Numbered from the stretch's first letter, positions 37,401-49,980 are shown. The stretch is 64,000 bases of DNA from Pocillopora verrucosa (GCF_036669915.1 NC_089321.1:2074316-2138315); one strand, 5' to 3'. Translations and numbers: made by a program. Notes: generated by a model not told the origin, from the letters alone.

Positions 37401-37740
37401 TTTAGGCGCTCACATTCTAAGTGCTTTTTGTAGAAAATTAATATGGGCAATATTTCTTATGCAAGTCAAATTGAATGCTACAAAATGAAGTAAAAACTTA
37501 GTACTTAGTACTTAGTAGCTAGAGCTTTAAGAAAATCTCGAAAATAACTCGTTGTGATACTATTTATAAATCAAGTCCGTTGAGGTGTCAATTGAGTCTA
37601 CGAAGGACAAGATGTGACCCTCTCCATTAGCCAAATTCAGAGAAAATAAATGACTGATTGTTCAATTCCTCAGTTCGGGTCAGCTTTGAGGGATCTGCCC
37701 TAGTAAAAAACGCTATGTAAACTTCTAACGTACAATCTCA
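34440..37740. other. No gene seen
   Basis: About 3.3 kb of AT-rich sequence with no coding stretch I can support. It could be an intron of a gene reaching the von Willebrand A exons at 37748, or it could be intergenic. Confidence 0.45.
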
Positions 37741-37747
37741 ATCAAAA

Positions 37748-38273
37748 CAGGACAAACAGGAAATTGTGACAAAAAGATTGACTTGGCTATAGTTCTTGAT
37801 GCCTCTGCGAGTATAGGTGAAGAAAGTTTTAAAGAAGACTTTGCTAAGGCACTGATCAGGCGACTCGCCTTATCCAGTGACAGCGTCCGTGTGTCGCTCG
37901 TGGCGTCTTATTCCACTCATGGTACCTCCCTCTCCGAGCATTCCTTGATTGAGAAGAATTAAGCGTGCACGGGAATGCTTTGTGAAAAAGCCATCATCTT
38001 TTTTCTTTCTGCTAATTTTCAGTTGTTTTTTTCCTTTCAGAAGTAAGAGAAGTTGTTATTTTTATTACGAATGGATTTAGTTTCATTGGATCTGACGCTG
38101 TTAAAATAAGAGCTGACGAAATAAAAAGAAGAGGAATTGAAGTCATGGCAGTCGGAGCCACTAACAGGACGGGAGACGAAGAGCTGGAACATCTATTAAG
38201 CAAACCGATCAAGGATCATTTTTTTAAGCTAAACGGAGTTGATGATAGTATTTTGAGCAGAATTTGCCGATAG
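37748..38273 (+). CDS. von Willebrand factor A domain fragment, two exons, partial or decayed
   Basis: The first exon (from about 37748 to 37920) encodes KKIDLAIVLDASASIGEESF and on to an SVRVSLVASYSTH stretch. DASAS is the MIDAS metal-binding start of a VWA domain. It ends in phase 1 at a GTACC donor. After a 117-base intron, the second exon (38038-38273) joins in phase and encodes VREVVIFITNGFS, the fourth strand and the equivalent of the TDG loop, then the last helices, ending at TAG. Between them about 45 residues, including the central TNTG-type loop of normal VWA domains, are missing. No signal peptide or upstream exon was found. VWA domains mediate extracellular adhesion, but this copy would lack part of the metal site, so it may be a decaying gene or may have lost an exon. 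Confidence 0.6.
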
Positions 38274-39149
38274 TTTTACCTACGAACAGCTGAGAGAAAA
38301 TTGCCGCAGAAACCAAACTTTTGTGCCGTTAAATATCGTGAGCGAAAAATTTCTGGATATCTTTGTGAGCACATTTTTATATTCAGAGCTGGAGCCTGGT
38401 ATGTTAAGCTTTTGCTGGATGATTGATTAAGGGCATGTAATCAAAGTTTGGCTCCTGTGGTAAAATTTAGAAAATTCAGAGAAAATGAAACGTTACAGTC
38501 CACTGTTGCTCCCTGTACTTTCTTTCAAATTGCGCAAATATTCGATAGAAAAATTAGAAGGAAGGGCCTAAAGTATTTCATCTATTCTTCCTGACCTGGA
38601 TGTGCCTTAATGTCAACTTTAATTTAAAGAGTTAATGGAGACCCACACTTCTCGATTAGCTCATGGAGTAATGCCATCATTTTATTAACAACTACGTGTG
38701 GTAAATTCAATACAATGATCACCAGCATCTACAAATTGGCTGTTCCATGGACGACTTGCACGCTCCCTCGGTAAATTAGCGACCTTAAAATTACAATTAA
38801 CATCGGTTAGTTCATCGCCAGTAAAAGTTCAATAAAAGCTGAAGTAAGTCGTGCAAAATGGACAGTTAGCAAAGAATACGGAGGAAGGAACCTAACAAAA
38901 AAGTATGATAACGATCATTTACCTCTTAATATTGCATAGCTCATTTATCGTTTGATAAAGTAAAAGTGCAAATATCAAAAAACCGTAAAGTTTGAAAAAT
39001 GCTTCTGTTTTTAGTTACTATTGTGTTCTCGTTTGATTTTATTTCCATTTTTTTTTTCATTTTTTCTAAGACTCAGAACATTTTACTTTCAATCTGAAAC
39101 ATAAGCAACCAATTTTAATCGATCGTTTTTTCAACGTTCACCTGTTACG

Positions 39150-39345
39150 AAACCCTTTACACCCAAGCATCAGTATACATATTCTCCCTACTGTTCGTCA
39201 TACATTTCCTATGATGCTGACAATGAGAATTTGTTTAACAATCAAGAGCTTCCCTAGTTGGTGATCATTTTCCCTATTCTCTTAACCCTAATGTTTGATT
39301 CAGGGATTATATTATGGGAGAAATTGGATGCTAGTCAATTTGTAT
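39150..39345 (+). mobile_element. MITE-like element, copy 2
   Basis: Matches 7275-7470 along its length, including GAGAATTTGTTTAACAATCA, GTTGGTGATCAT and GATGCTAGTCA. The right inverted repeat is truncated or diverged compared with copy 1. Confidence 0.75.
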
Positions 39346-39629
39346 CTGAAATTAATGACTTACCAATTGCAAAAAAGACACCGCAAAAAAATTGAAAATA
39401 CAATAAGTTTACTTATTATGCAAAAAGGAATCATGAATGTAGTAGAAAATCGAATATAAACAACAGAATGTGCTGCAATTGGTTAAAGGAACTATATGAA
39501 TGAACAAGACTGAGTGAAAAAGACAAATGAATAAAGGAGGTGAGTTTCTAAAGAGACTGTGTTGCTGCGTCGGGAAAGAGCATAACAGGTAATTTAGTGT
39601 TAAAATGTAAATTAGCCACCGTAAAGAGT

Positions 39630-39690
39630 TTAAAGGCAGACGTTTCGAGCGTTAGCCCTTCGTCAGAGCGATTGGAAGGGCTAACGTAAC
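39630..39690. repeat. Short dispersed-repeat fragment with an inverted repeat
   Basis: CGTTAGCCCTTC (39650-39661) and GAAGGGCTAACG (39675-39686) form a 12 bp stem. Sequences of the type CGAGCGTTAGCCCTTCGTCA are, to my recollection, common in coral genomes next to retroelement ends, possibly Penelope-like. No reverse transcriptase is present here. Confidence 0.4.
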
Positions 39691-40757
39691 GTAACATAAG
39701 ATTGAAAAAGAGCTAATGCTTGTTTTAAAATACTGTACCTGGCACTGGAAATCTCGGAATAAAAGGATGCGGCACACCTGGCCCTGGCCTCGGTCCTATA
39801 ACGGAATAAAAGTAGCTGCAGCTTTCTTCATTTATCATGGCACACCCATACCACCGTACATAAAAGCAGTGGCAAATTGCATCGTCATCCACTTGTTTTG
39901 TAAAGGTTTCTCTCTCAATTACAGTTAGGGATAGTTATGGAAGTTTTTCATCTATTATTTAAAGTGAAAAGAAGGCAGCGCGTTTCTATCATTGTATTTC
40001 CAAGAATTACGTCAGTTCAAAATAGTTATTATGACAATTAAGGGTTTGAATTTAATGTCAGTGAGCAAGTTTCTACTAATTTTTAACACCTCCTTCTGCT
40101 ATTACTTGCTTGCTTTTGGATTTTCTCTGGTCTGATGTATGATTAACGAAGAAACCTCCGATTATCAAATATACTGAAAATTATACTGGTTTGTCAAATT
40201 TCGGTTCTCTCGTACGGCGATTACCAATCTCTTAATTCCATAGCTCCTCTCAAGATGTTTATGATATCTGCAAGTGTCATCTACAATGATTAAGACTGAG
40301 GCATATCACGCGATCCTCAATATTGAAGTTTCATTTACGAATTCAAATAGAAACTGGCGATCTCCTGGGGTCGCTTTGGATTAACTTTACTTTGCTCTTT
40401 GATTGGTCTAGGAAACTCGCGCCACTTTCTCAACCAGTCAGATTTAGCCCTTGAAGTAGGTTGCGAAATTTTTATTTGAGATTTACTGGAGATATCATCC
40501 TTTCATCTGATTGGCCGTTTAGCTTATTTTACTTCTGGTTTTACTACATAAGGCACTCTATCGCGAAACAACACACTCGTCAGCTAATTTAACAAATTTT
40601 CCTTGCACAACCACAAACCTTTTCTGGTTGAAACTAATCAAAAGAAATGGAAGGCCTAGGTGAACAAGCCAAATCATGAAGGAAAAACGAAAGCCTCGAA
40701 CTGGTGAATTTTGTTCAGTTCCCCTAACATGCGGTCAAACATATCGTGGGTAAATGA

Positions 40758-43700
40758 CTAAAAGTTTGTACCTGCCACGATTCCTCGGATCCAACCCACG
40801 AAAAAACTGACCCGAGTGTACACACTGGATTGGTCAGATATGCAAAACGGGTGTCCAAAGGACGTGATCCCTTGGAGGGCAAACCTTCCACGGTCTTCAC
40901 AAAACAGTGGACCACCGCTGTCCCCTTGGCATGTACTAGTTCCAGTTCCTCCTGCACATAACTGGAAATTAATATTAACTATGCCCATTCCACATCTCCG
41001 AGGGTCTTGAAGAGGCATCGGTGCTTGCTGAAGAACTGGAGGGGTTAATCTGCCTGGCCCAGGTATATGACGTCCCCAACCTGATGATTGGAATCAGTGC
41101 TAATAGTTTTAATCTTTGATGGTGCTTTCATATTTGCATCAGGGAACGCCGCAAAATGTTGAAAATGGAAAAACAAAAAGACATTGCTAGTCTGGGTTAT
41201 GTAGACACATTTGTGCACGTGCAACATCCATTAAAACCCGTGGTAGCATTACATCTGACATACATCCTCCTTAAATCGTAGTAGAGACATTTGTGTTGGA
41301 AGCTTTGGCAATTGACGTGTATTCTTTACCTAGACTATATGAATATATTTATCATCAAAGTGAGGAAAGGTTATGTCAAGCTAAGCGCCAACCCCCCCCC
41401 CCCCCCTCTGGATGGGAGGTTAATCTATCCCGAGGTTACCCCCAAGCATTTGATCAGGCTTCCCTGACAATTCACCGGTACCAAATTAATACTCCTGGAT
41501 GGAGAGAGGCACTGTGAAAGAAAAGTGTTTTTCCCAAGTACACAACACGATGACCTGGTCAGGTCTCGAACCCAGACCTCTCCAACCAGACTCCAGCTCA
41601 CTAACAAAGAGGCAACCGCTCTCCCACATCATAGCGAGAAGTCTAGTTTTTTTTTTTCTTTTAAGTTTTTTATATTGATCAAACATTAATCAAATATGCT
41701 TACCAGCAGCCATGCATTTTGCTGTAAGCGATGGTTCTGTTGGGTTATTATCAGGCAAGGGGACAGGTGGGATATTGGTTACCCTGCCAGCGAGCCTTAT
41801 AAGGGCAATGTCAAATGGACCCGCCTGTGGAAACGGCCTATATTGGGGATGCAAGACCAACTGTGCAACTCCAAAGTGCATACCAGGCTGATTGTTACCC
41901 TTGGCACCTGAAATAAAAAGAAATATATCACGAGTGAGGCATATTGCTCTCATACAATTGTACATTTCGAGATCGGCTATCAGCACAATCAAAATATCAT
42001 AGCTTTAATTTGTAATTGAAAACAAATTGTTTAAAATATGGAGCTTAAAACGTTTGAGCCTACGTTTCTGTATCATTTCCAGTATAATTTAATAAGTTAT
42101 ATTTAATTTAGTTATGAAAACATTTTTACCCATGTCGATTAGCAATCGATATCTGCAGGTCAAATTGGATATTTAGTACTAAATATGAGAAAATTGACAA
42201 CGTATGTGAAGTGGTCGTGATGTTAGGCATCCAAATTTGACTTCATATGTGCAACGAGGTAAAGCCATTTATATAATTTTTGAGACGGACTGATTATATA
42301 AAAGCGGCACTGATGATTGTACACTGTGTAATTCCGTTGCAACCAGTTGGATCAAGCTTAAATCCATTATCTACAGAAACTTCGGCCACTTTTATATCTA
42401 GCAGCCGTTCTGATCGACGCGGAGCTCCTGGAGATCATATTTCCCGGAATTTATACTGCAACCTCTCAATCTCACCTGGAGGGTAAGATAATTCTTAAGT
42501 ATTCTCACAAAACGAAAGTTACTTTGAGGGAGATGGGTGGTGAATGGAGGCAACGCTCAGCCTTTCGCTCTTCGATTCATAGTTAGTTAATAAATCTAAA
42601 AGAATGATCAACCGTCTATGATGGGTATACCTACCCAAAACCACCTGCATCGTCTGAAGATTGATTGAAGGTTGATGAGTATGGGGGTTAAAAAAGCAGT
42701 GAGCAGCTGTAAGCACCCATTCAGGACTGATCAGTGAGCCACCGCAAAAATGACCATGTAATGTTCTCAATGAAGCCAGCCAGGGCCATGTGGCAGGATG
42801 AAGGGCATGTGCTCCATTGATAATTCTTCTGAAGAGAGGTGATGAAATCGCACTGCGATAACCTATGGGATATTACATGATAAGCTGAAGTATGCATGCA
42901 TTTTTTGATTGGCTCTTTCTTATGAGTTCTTGGAGGAAGGGCACATAGATGACGTCGCCATCACCAACTTTTCGCTTCAATGTTACATAAAACAAATCGA
43001 TGCCATTTCACTGAGCAATTTCTCTGCTACTTTTTTGTTCTCACCACATTTAGACACTATCTGTGATTTATTATTGATCTGACACACGACAATATGGAAT
43101 ATATTTGTTTAAAAAAATTCAGGCGATGACAAAGGCGTATCTTTTATGCCTGCTATAGTATTCTACGTATTTATGAAAAAGAATACTTACTACAAAACAA
43201 ATTGTAAAAAAGTGACGAAATTGTACCTGCATTTTGGAAACTTTTGGGTAGCTCTTGACGTTCAGGGGTGTCGGACTGGGGTGTCGAACCGAATTCGTCC
43301 TCTTGAACGTCGGCTGCCATGGCTGAGATTAAAATTTCATCGTTATGTTGTTATAGTGTCGTTATAGTGACGCATAGATGACGTTACCATCACCAACTTT
43401 TCGCTTCAATGTTACATAAGGCAAATCGATGCCATTTCACTGAGCAATTTCTCTGCCACTTTTTTGTTCTCACCACATTTTGACACTATCTGTGATTTAT
43501 TATTGATCTGACACACGACAATATGGAATACATTTGTTTCAAAAAATTCGGGCGATGACAAAGGCGTATCCTTTATGCGTATGAAAGGAAACACACCACT
43601 CACTTCTGCAAGAGACTTGGATCTTTCTCTAGTGATAAATTTATACTGGACAGTATATAACAATGAGGTGGTTTTGAAAGAATTTATATCAGTAATAGCC

Positions 43701-44091
43701 AGTACAAACCCTGATTCCAAACTAAATGATAATTGCTAAAAAGAGGAAAAGATCTTTGGTACTGAAATAACAATTTCTAAAAGAATCCCACGAGTGACTC
43801 GATCTTTCTGAGTATAAATGAACCTAGAAAAATCTTAAAATAATTCTAAGTTCAGCGACATATTTTCTTCTCATATAGTTTGGTAGGAAAAAGCCGTATA
43901 TGGTATCAAACAAGAATTCTACAAAGTTAAATTTGCAAATGTATTTGACAATGCATATCTCATAGCAAACATACTTTAATAAGCATTCACATCGTTTAAC
44001 ATTATGTTTCCCTATAAAAATAGAACGAGTACTTACAATGTACAGCGTAACAGGCAAGAATGAGTAAAAGAGTCCCTGCGTTTACCGTCAT
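40758..44091 (-). CDS. Secreted chymotrypsin-like serine protease, complete, 5 exons, 301 aa
   Basis: Exons 44037-44091, 43227-43322, 42635-42862, 41704-41907 and 40758-41080 join in phase 1 at every intron and end in TAG. Exon 1 is a signal peptide ([18 protein letters not shown]). Exon 2 is an acidic propeptide. Exon 3 carries the activation site, Arg63 before IING, and the catalytic His in LTAAHC (His105). Exon 4 has FDIAL (Asp159), and exon 5 has GDSGGP (Ser249), so the triad is complete. The residue six before the serine (position 189 in chymotrypsin numbering) is Ser243 rather than Asp, pointing to chymotrypsin-like specificity for large hydrophobic residues, not trypsin-like. Probable roles are digestion or extracellular processing; the sequence does not tell which. 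A SINE lies in the last intron and a direct repeat flanks exon 2. Confidence 0.94.
41392..41648 (-). mobile_element. tRNA-derived SINE in the last intron of the protease gene
   Basis: Read on the minus strand, it begins with a tRNA-like head including a B-box, GGTTCGAGACC (41562-41572). It continues through a conserved body, CACAGTGCCTCTCTCCATCC, and ends near a C/G homopolymer at 41392-41406. This body is, from memory, shared by SINEs of many marine animals. It lies in the same orientation as the host gene. It is not a functional tRNA gene because the acceptor stem does not pair. Confidence 0.65.
42947..43580. repeat. Direct repeat of about 205 bp flanking exon 2 of the protease gene
   Basis: 42947-43150 and 43372-43580 are about 95 percent identical, including CACCAACTTTTCGCTTCAAT and GATGACAAAGGCGTATC. 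The 220 bases between them contain exon 2 (43227-43322). The high identity suggests a recent duplication. Confidence 0.88.
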
Positions 44092-47000
44092 GGTCCGATC
44101 TCTGGAACAACGATATGAATCCCTAAGAGTGGAAAACAGCAAGATTATCTCATTAGGAAAGCCTTATCACTCATTATATGTAACGGAGGAAAATTTACAA
44201 ATGTAGGTGCTACACGTAAGAATGACTTAGCAAGTCTTAAGAAAATCAAACTGCCTTATGAACAAAAAATTAAAAGTTATAATTGACGCGAGGAAATTCT
44301 GCTTTTTCATAAACCTATTCCTGAAGCTACATGTTGTGACATTTTAATTAGGAAAGGGACTATAAAGTATTAGTTCGGTAAAACAGAAACAGAAAATCAT
44401 GAAATGATAAACAAAGAAGGAGAAAGAGTGTGGTTGATCAAGGAGAAGTTTGGCATGAGTTGTAAATTACTACAAAATATTACTTTGGTAACATGATAAT
44501 TTGCATTAAAAGCTAAATAAACCCATGATGAAGAAGGATGGTTAAGTATGGATTTAACTGACACGAATTGTAAATTACCACAAAATATTACTTCGGCAAG
44601 GTGAAAATATGTGATAAAGTCAATTGATGAGATTGGCACGGATCGAAAGTGGTGAAATCAGTTGGAAAATGTAATGCTATGAACCCATTTGTGCATAGCA
44701 GCTCTTTCAGTGACTTATATGACATCAGTCTTCTACCAGAAGAGAATACGTCTTCCACAGCTGAAAAAAGTTCACCTCTGAATCGTTCTTAGCTTACACT
44801 GCCGAAAAACAGAGTCAATGTCGCTGAATGAACTTTTCAGAATTCGTGCGCCTTGATTTCGTGATGACGTGTATCTAAAGAAAATTCTTCCTTTATCAAT
44901 CTGAACTAAAAGCTTACTCGGGAAAGATTGCACAATCTTCACCTATGTTATTGAAGTTTTAGTTATGACAGAGGCTTGTTATACTCACTTGAAACGTGTA
45001 GGTACGATCTTCAATCAGCTCAGTGTTTTCAAGCCTCTCTGGGAACAAGATGAGAAGTTACTCTTTCTTTTCGCTCGCGCCTTTTTATGCGTTTCAAAAC
45101 AATGGCTAAAGGAAAAAGATATTAACATTAAAATTGAATCTATTATTTTCTTTCGCAAATATGCCGCAAATTTTAATAGAAGGAGACTTATGCTCCATAG
45201 ATATCAATGAGACGTAAAAACAGCCTGCCTACTTTAGGGTTGATGTGTCTCAAATAAAAGGTGCTGCCTCAGTATTGACGTTCTTTTTTACATAAATAAT
45301 TATGCTCTGCATTTTAGCAGAAGTTTATGGAGCGCGTCTGTAATTTTCATCCACGGCAAACAAAACTAATGTCATTATTACTACAATTCGGTAGCAATGG
45401 CGTGTGAGTTTGTCACGTTTGTAAAATGAGGTCCAAAAACTTGTGGTTATAAGGTGGATATTTGATTCACTTAATTTTACCGATTTGTATCTCAAAATAA
45501 TTTGAATAAAAGATTTTGTTATAAAACATCTTTTATAGAGGAAAGATAAGCTTAAGAACATAATTCGCGTCACTGATTTGCAATTATAGGTAAACTATTG
45601 TTTTACCATAAAGCATGGAAGCACAGCTTTCTTTCTGCTTAAGGGTTAGTTTAAATTAAAGATATCAATGTATCCATGAAAGTAATCAAGTAAAAGAGAG
45701 CGCTAGACGGTCTTTTTTTGTTTGTTTTTGTTTTTTAATTTTTTGCATTTTTTGTCTAAGTTAGCTGTGCTGTGCAAAAAAACTTTGAACTTCAAATTTA
45801 AGGGAGCTCCTAACGGAACAATTAAGATTTTTTAAATTACTCTCAAAAGCACTCGAAAAGTAGGCTAAATCATTCGCCTCTGGCTCGTGATTCACCACTT
45901 TTCTCGTGTTCTCCCAAATCAACGTTCCCCTGAGGCCGCGTGGGTTATTAGGCCAGTAAACCAATAGAAAGTGGAGTCTATTGCTTAAACAGTCCGCGCT
46001 GTTTCTGTTGCATAGTTCTGGACAAAATAATAATTGCATAATTGTGAAGGCCTCTTTCTAGACTTATCTGAACAGGATTTAAAGACGCATGTTCTTACTT
46101 TTCACTCGTGCAAAACATTGTCCGGTATTTCCCAATAGTTAACAATTATTCACTGCAGTAAAGGTAAATATCTTCCACTTTCACCGACACTGAGGTGAAT
46201 AATTTTCCTAGTATCTACCATAAAGAAACCAAAAAATAGTATGTTTCTTTCAAAATTTTTAGAAATGTCAGATATGAAACGCTCGAGGCGCGATTTTGTC
46301 CTCTTGACAGCTAAGAAGTGACTAGTACGTGCTGATCACTTCCGTGATAGCCAATTAGCCCCTTGCGAAAAGCACAATACACCTGCGTGGTATATAATAA
46401 TGTCTACGGACAAACATTTGAAAGGAAATTGGCTAAGAATAATGATTAAAAAAGTCGCTTTACAATTATATTGTGCTTGTTTTCATCTACAATCATACTC
46501 CATCAGCTTTCGAGCAGATAATGGAGCACAGCGGTAATTGAAGTTTAGTTTCAGGTAGTTCTTAAAGATGAAAGCAAATCAGTGGGGGGAGGTGTGTCGG
46601 TAACATTGACTCGTGCGTTAACTGATTTTAGAGACAGGTAGTTCTAACCGTTAATGATCAATCGAATGGAACATTGGCTCCAAGTAGCGGTTGAATTACT
46701 CTCAATGAATTATTACTCTGCTATCGAGCAGTAGTTTACTGAGCACGTCTCTTGATTTAACTTCTGATGGTTATCTTGTTCTGCAAGCAGTTGAAGCAGA
46801 AGGATATTAGAAATAGTCTTTCCAGCGCTTTACATTCGGCTTTCGAGCAGAATTTGAAAGTCCACGTCTTAAACTATCACTCAAGCATGAAATTTAGTGC
46901 CGATTTCGTTACTCTGACATTCTCGAGCACCCGTTTGTCTGAATATCCTGTCATTAGCAAATACAAAAAGTGCTAAGATGGGACAACTAACGAAATATAT

Positions 47001-47830
47001 CAGGGTTTCCAAAGATCTTTAAAAGGGAAATTGCAGCTTCGTCTATATTTTCTTCAAGTTGGTTTGTATAAATTTGTTGATGGTTTATAGATGTGCTATC
47101 GAAAGAAACAAACGACTATATCTAGCATAACTTGAGTGACTGATTTGCAATTAGTTGCAAAAAAATCAGGTTTAAACTGTTGCATTAACAGAAGGAAAGC
47201 ATGCAAGACTTTGTTATAGGATATAAGCTACTTCAACTCGGAGATGGCAAAGATACAGCCTCTATCAATGATAGTAACGATCTAAACAAATCTGTATCGT
47301 CTCATCTCTTTGAATATATAAACCTGAAGCATGTCTGACTGAATACCGTTTTCGCTTGAAGACATGTAAAAGAGGTTTTCAATGGGGTGATGAATTTACT
47401 CTTAAGGGTTAAGATTTAAGCCATTTTGCCGCTAACGTTTAGTGAGAGTTTCATGACTCAAAAAAAATGGCGCACTCTATAAAGAAAATATTTTAACGGT
47501 TATAGTTTTTCGTTAACGGTTTTACGGTTAACCCCATTGAGACCGTCGTTATTTATCGACACGTTATGGTTTTATTTATATATACGTGCATAATATCAAT
47601 GTGATAAACTAAGGTCTGAAAGCTCTATCCAAGTGTGCTAAGTCTGTTATTCTCCAACACCGATATCACTGGAGCATCAGTGTATAACTGAATAGCCGTA
47701 AAGGAGTTAGTTTCCGATTTCAACAGAAGTCAAACAATGTCCGATAGATAAAATTTGGATGTCAATCTACCGGTATTGAGAGAAAGAAGTTTATCTGCCG
47801 TCAAATGACATTTCTAATTCTGACCAAAGA
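44092..47830. other. Mostly non-coding spacer
   Basis: Contains a small duplication (GTAAATTACTACAAAATATTAC at 44462 and a near copy at 44576) and several scattered copies of a motif with CGAGCAG between 46505 and 46850. No coding region is supported. It includes the promoter of the protease gene near 44100. Confidence 0.5.
47450..47545. repeat. Cluster of TAACGGTT motifs
   Basis: TAACGGTT and ACGGTTA recur several times within about 50 bases around 47495-47545, and related motifs occur at 48695-48770. This may be the end of a small inverted-repeat element. Confidence 0.35.
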
Positions 47831-48357
47831 CTCTCAACATTACCTATAATTTCTGCTTAAACGAAGACTTTTAAAATCATTTGAATGATCATGATTTCTG
47901 ATGGCCGAAGATACTCTTCCATTGAGAAACTGTGTATCCATCAATGGTTCATTCCACACGCCAAATTTGTCAAAGGAAGCGGGAAATCCAAGAGGGTGAC
48001 TTAAGGGATTTTTCTGTTGTTGTAGTGTGTACGTCTGGCTGAGGGTAATTTTTGAAAATGACTGAGTTGTAGGTGACAATGACTGACCGGATTTTGTCAT
48101 CAAAGGTAAATAAAGAGGTATTTTGCAGTCTATTGTTCAAGTCTTGTAAAAAAAACTGATAAGTTAGTACTATTACAAGAAAAACAAACTAATCCACTCC
48201 GAAACTTCTTAAACCTATTAAATCAGCCATTACGTCGATTTTTTGCTGTCAGACCTGTTTGTTGAAGTTTATTTTCGAGACACAGACGAGACCTTTGTTG
48301 AGTAGCTAGGTTTGAGTAAATCAATAATAATGCAACAAACTAAAATATAACGTTTAA

Positions 48358-48363
48358 TTTATT
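48358..48363 (-). terminator. Polyadenylation signal of the peptide precursor gene
   Basis: AATAAA on the minus strand, about 130 bases after the stop codon of the precursor, in an AT-rich context. Confidence 0.6.
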
Positions 48364-48492
48364 TTTATAACAATAATTTGAAATCAAGATGTTTCTTAAG
48401 GAACAAAAACAACAGTTTTTGTCGTTCTCCTCTCTTCAGATCCTCCGTGACATTCCTCACGCGAGTACTTCTATTTCTAGTCAGAGCCTTCA

Positions 48493-49915
48493 TCATAACC
48501 GTAGCTTTTTCTGAAACGTAGAAATTTCCGATTTAGCTTATGAATAACGTTTTCAAAATTATCAGAAAAAAAATAATTGAAATATCATATTTATGTGAAA
48601 AATACTGCTAACCGAATTTGAAGGCAACCCCAGATATCACTGGCTTCCTTGCTGAAACGAGGGTCTCAGTTTAGTGATCATGATGGCTTTTACGGATAAC
48701 GGTTAACATTCTAGCCATTTCACGGCTATCAATCAATTCCCTTCCGGGAAATAAAATTTTACGGTTGGCTCTTTTTATGCGACTGACGATATAAATTTGT
48801 TAATTTTCACCATAACTTTTTTAGCCGTTTTCAGGCTGAGGGAGACCCTCTGAAAACGTTACTTCCATGAGTGAAGGGCAGTTTGGATGATAATTACCGT
48901 TACAAATTAATGCAGTAATCCTTTTACAAGTAAATGAATATATATAGACACTCTACCATTATAAGGTCGCCGTCCTCTACTTCTCTCCCAAATTCGATCG
49001 GTGGAATGTATGGAGGAGGTTGAAGATAATCATGCTGAAAGCCAGTAAAAAAGATAACAACAGTAAACTTTTTACCAAAAGGTGTTTTGTATTATCATTA
49101 TTATTATTTTGTCTCGGTTTTTCATATATAATATGACAATTCAGTTGTTTGGATCGCACTATATTGTGAAATATGAGGACCGGGAAAAAAAACACTAAAA
49201 AATTAAAACTTAATTTCGCAATCACAAAAATAAACCAGATAATTTAAAAACTGATTTCATAGTATTGAAAAATTAATTTAGCATTTTAACTAGCGCGAGG
49301 CAAGCAATAGGCATGTATACACGGGCGAACCCATGTGATTGAAATAAAATATCCGTCGAAAAGGGAGGCAGTAAGAACCTAGAATTGATTTGTTACATTT
49401 AATAAAAACGAGAGAGTAAAAGAATTTATGTTGAAGAAAGCACAGTACTATAGACTCCGAATAAAAAAAAGAAGAGCACGATTGAAGGCATATTCGATGT
49501 TAAGACTAGAAACGTTTCCTCAGACCTGCAATGTGAAAGAAGGCAGTTTAAATTTGGAGGATTCTGTGTAAGTCTGAAAATAACTCTAGGTGCTCCCTTG
49601 CTACGTTACGACAAAATATTGCAAAGAGGAAGCTTATACTTTTTGTAACGTATCAGGACGTCTTTGCCATTGTTAGCCAATCGACCTAGATCGCGAAATA
49701 ATATTCGGTTGAGTACTGTTTTATACGCGTTCGAGTGAATCTTGCTACAAACAACTCGTATTAATTCTAATCGTTCTATTTACCATTTCTAGTTGAACAT
49801 CGGCCTCTCTCTTTCTACCAAACTCGATGGGTGGAATGTAAGGCGGTTGTTCATCGTTTTGTTGGGAAAATCCAAAAGTCAAAATAAAACATGTAAGCCA
49901 CACTAAGTATTTCAT
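48493..49915 (-). CDS. Candidate neuropeptide precursor with two EF-amide type peptides, 3 exons, 75 aa
   Basis: Exons 49784-49915, 48957-49034 and 48493-48510 join in phase 0 and stop at TGA. Residues 1-17 (MKYLVWLTCFILTFGFS) are a typical signal peptide. Exon 1 then encodes QPPYIPPIEFGRKRE and exon 2 encodes QPPPYIPPIEFGRE. Each has a Gly amide donor followed by a basic cleavage site, RKR in the first and a single Arg before Glu in the second. Glu precedes the first Gln, as in cnidarian precursors that are trimmed at acidic residues. Sea-anemone RFamide precursors use the same G-R-E pattern. The predicted products are pyroglutamyl or leucyl-glutaminyl peptides ending in Ile-Glu-Phe-amide. 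The third exon adds only KKLRL. There are no cysteines apart from one in the signal peptide. A TATA box and an AATAAA signal support a real gene. I do not know a described family with this motif; function is inferred. Confidence 0.72.
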
Positions 49916-49980
49916 GACTAATGATATATCAATAACCTATCTATGAGTGCTATCCACGGCGAATCTTCCCAAGAATGGGG

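Larger units (their letters stand above)
38280..40750. other. No gene seen apart from dispersed repeats
   Basis: Contains MITE copy 2 (39150) and a small inverted repeat (39650). The rest is AT-rich with short open frames. A polyadenylation region for the protease to its right is expected below 40758. Confidence 0.5.

Noticed and set aside
41562..41572. tRNA B-box
   Set aside because: Part of a SINE head. The acceptor and D stems do not pair as a functional tRNA, so no tRNA gene is called.
43412..43720. Open frame of 102 codons across the direct repeat
   Set aside because: The other repeat copy has stop codons in the same frame, so the reading frame is not conserved between two nearly identical copies.
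45761..46039. Open frame of 92 codons on the minus strand
   Set aside because: No signal peptide, domain, splice support or repeat pattern; composition is like its non-coding surroundings.
47840..48103. Open frame of 87 codons on the minus strand, downstream of the peptide gene
   Set aside because: It lies beyond the AATAAA of the peptide gene, has no signal peptide and no recognisable domain. An acceptor-like site inside it leaves a small chance that it is an exon of another gene.
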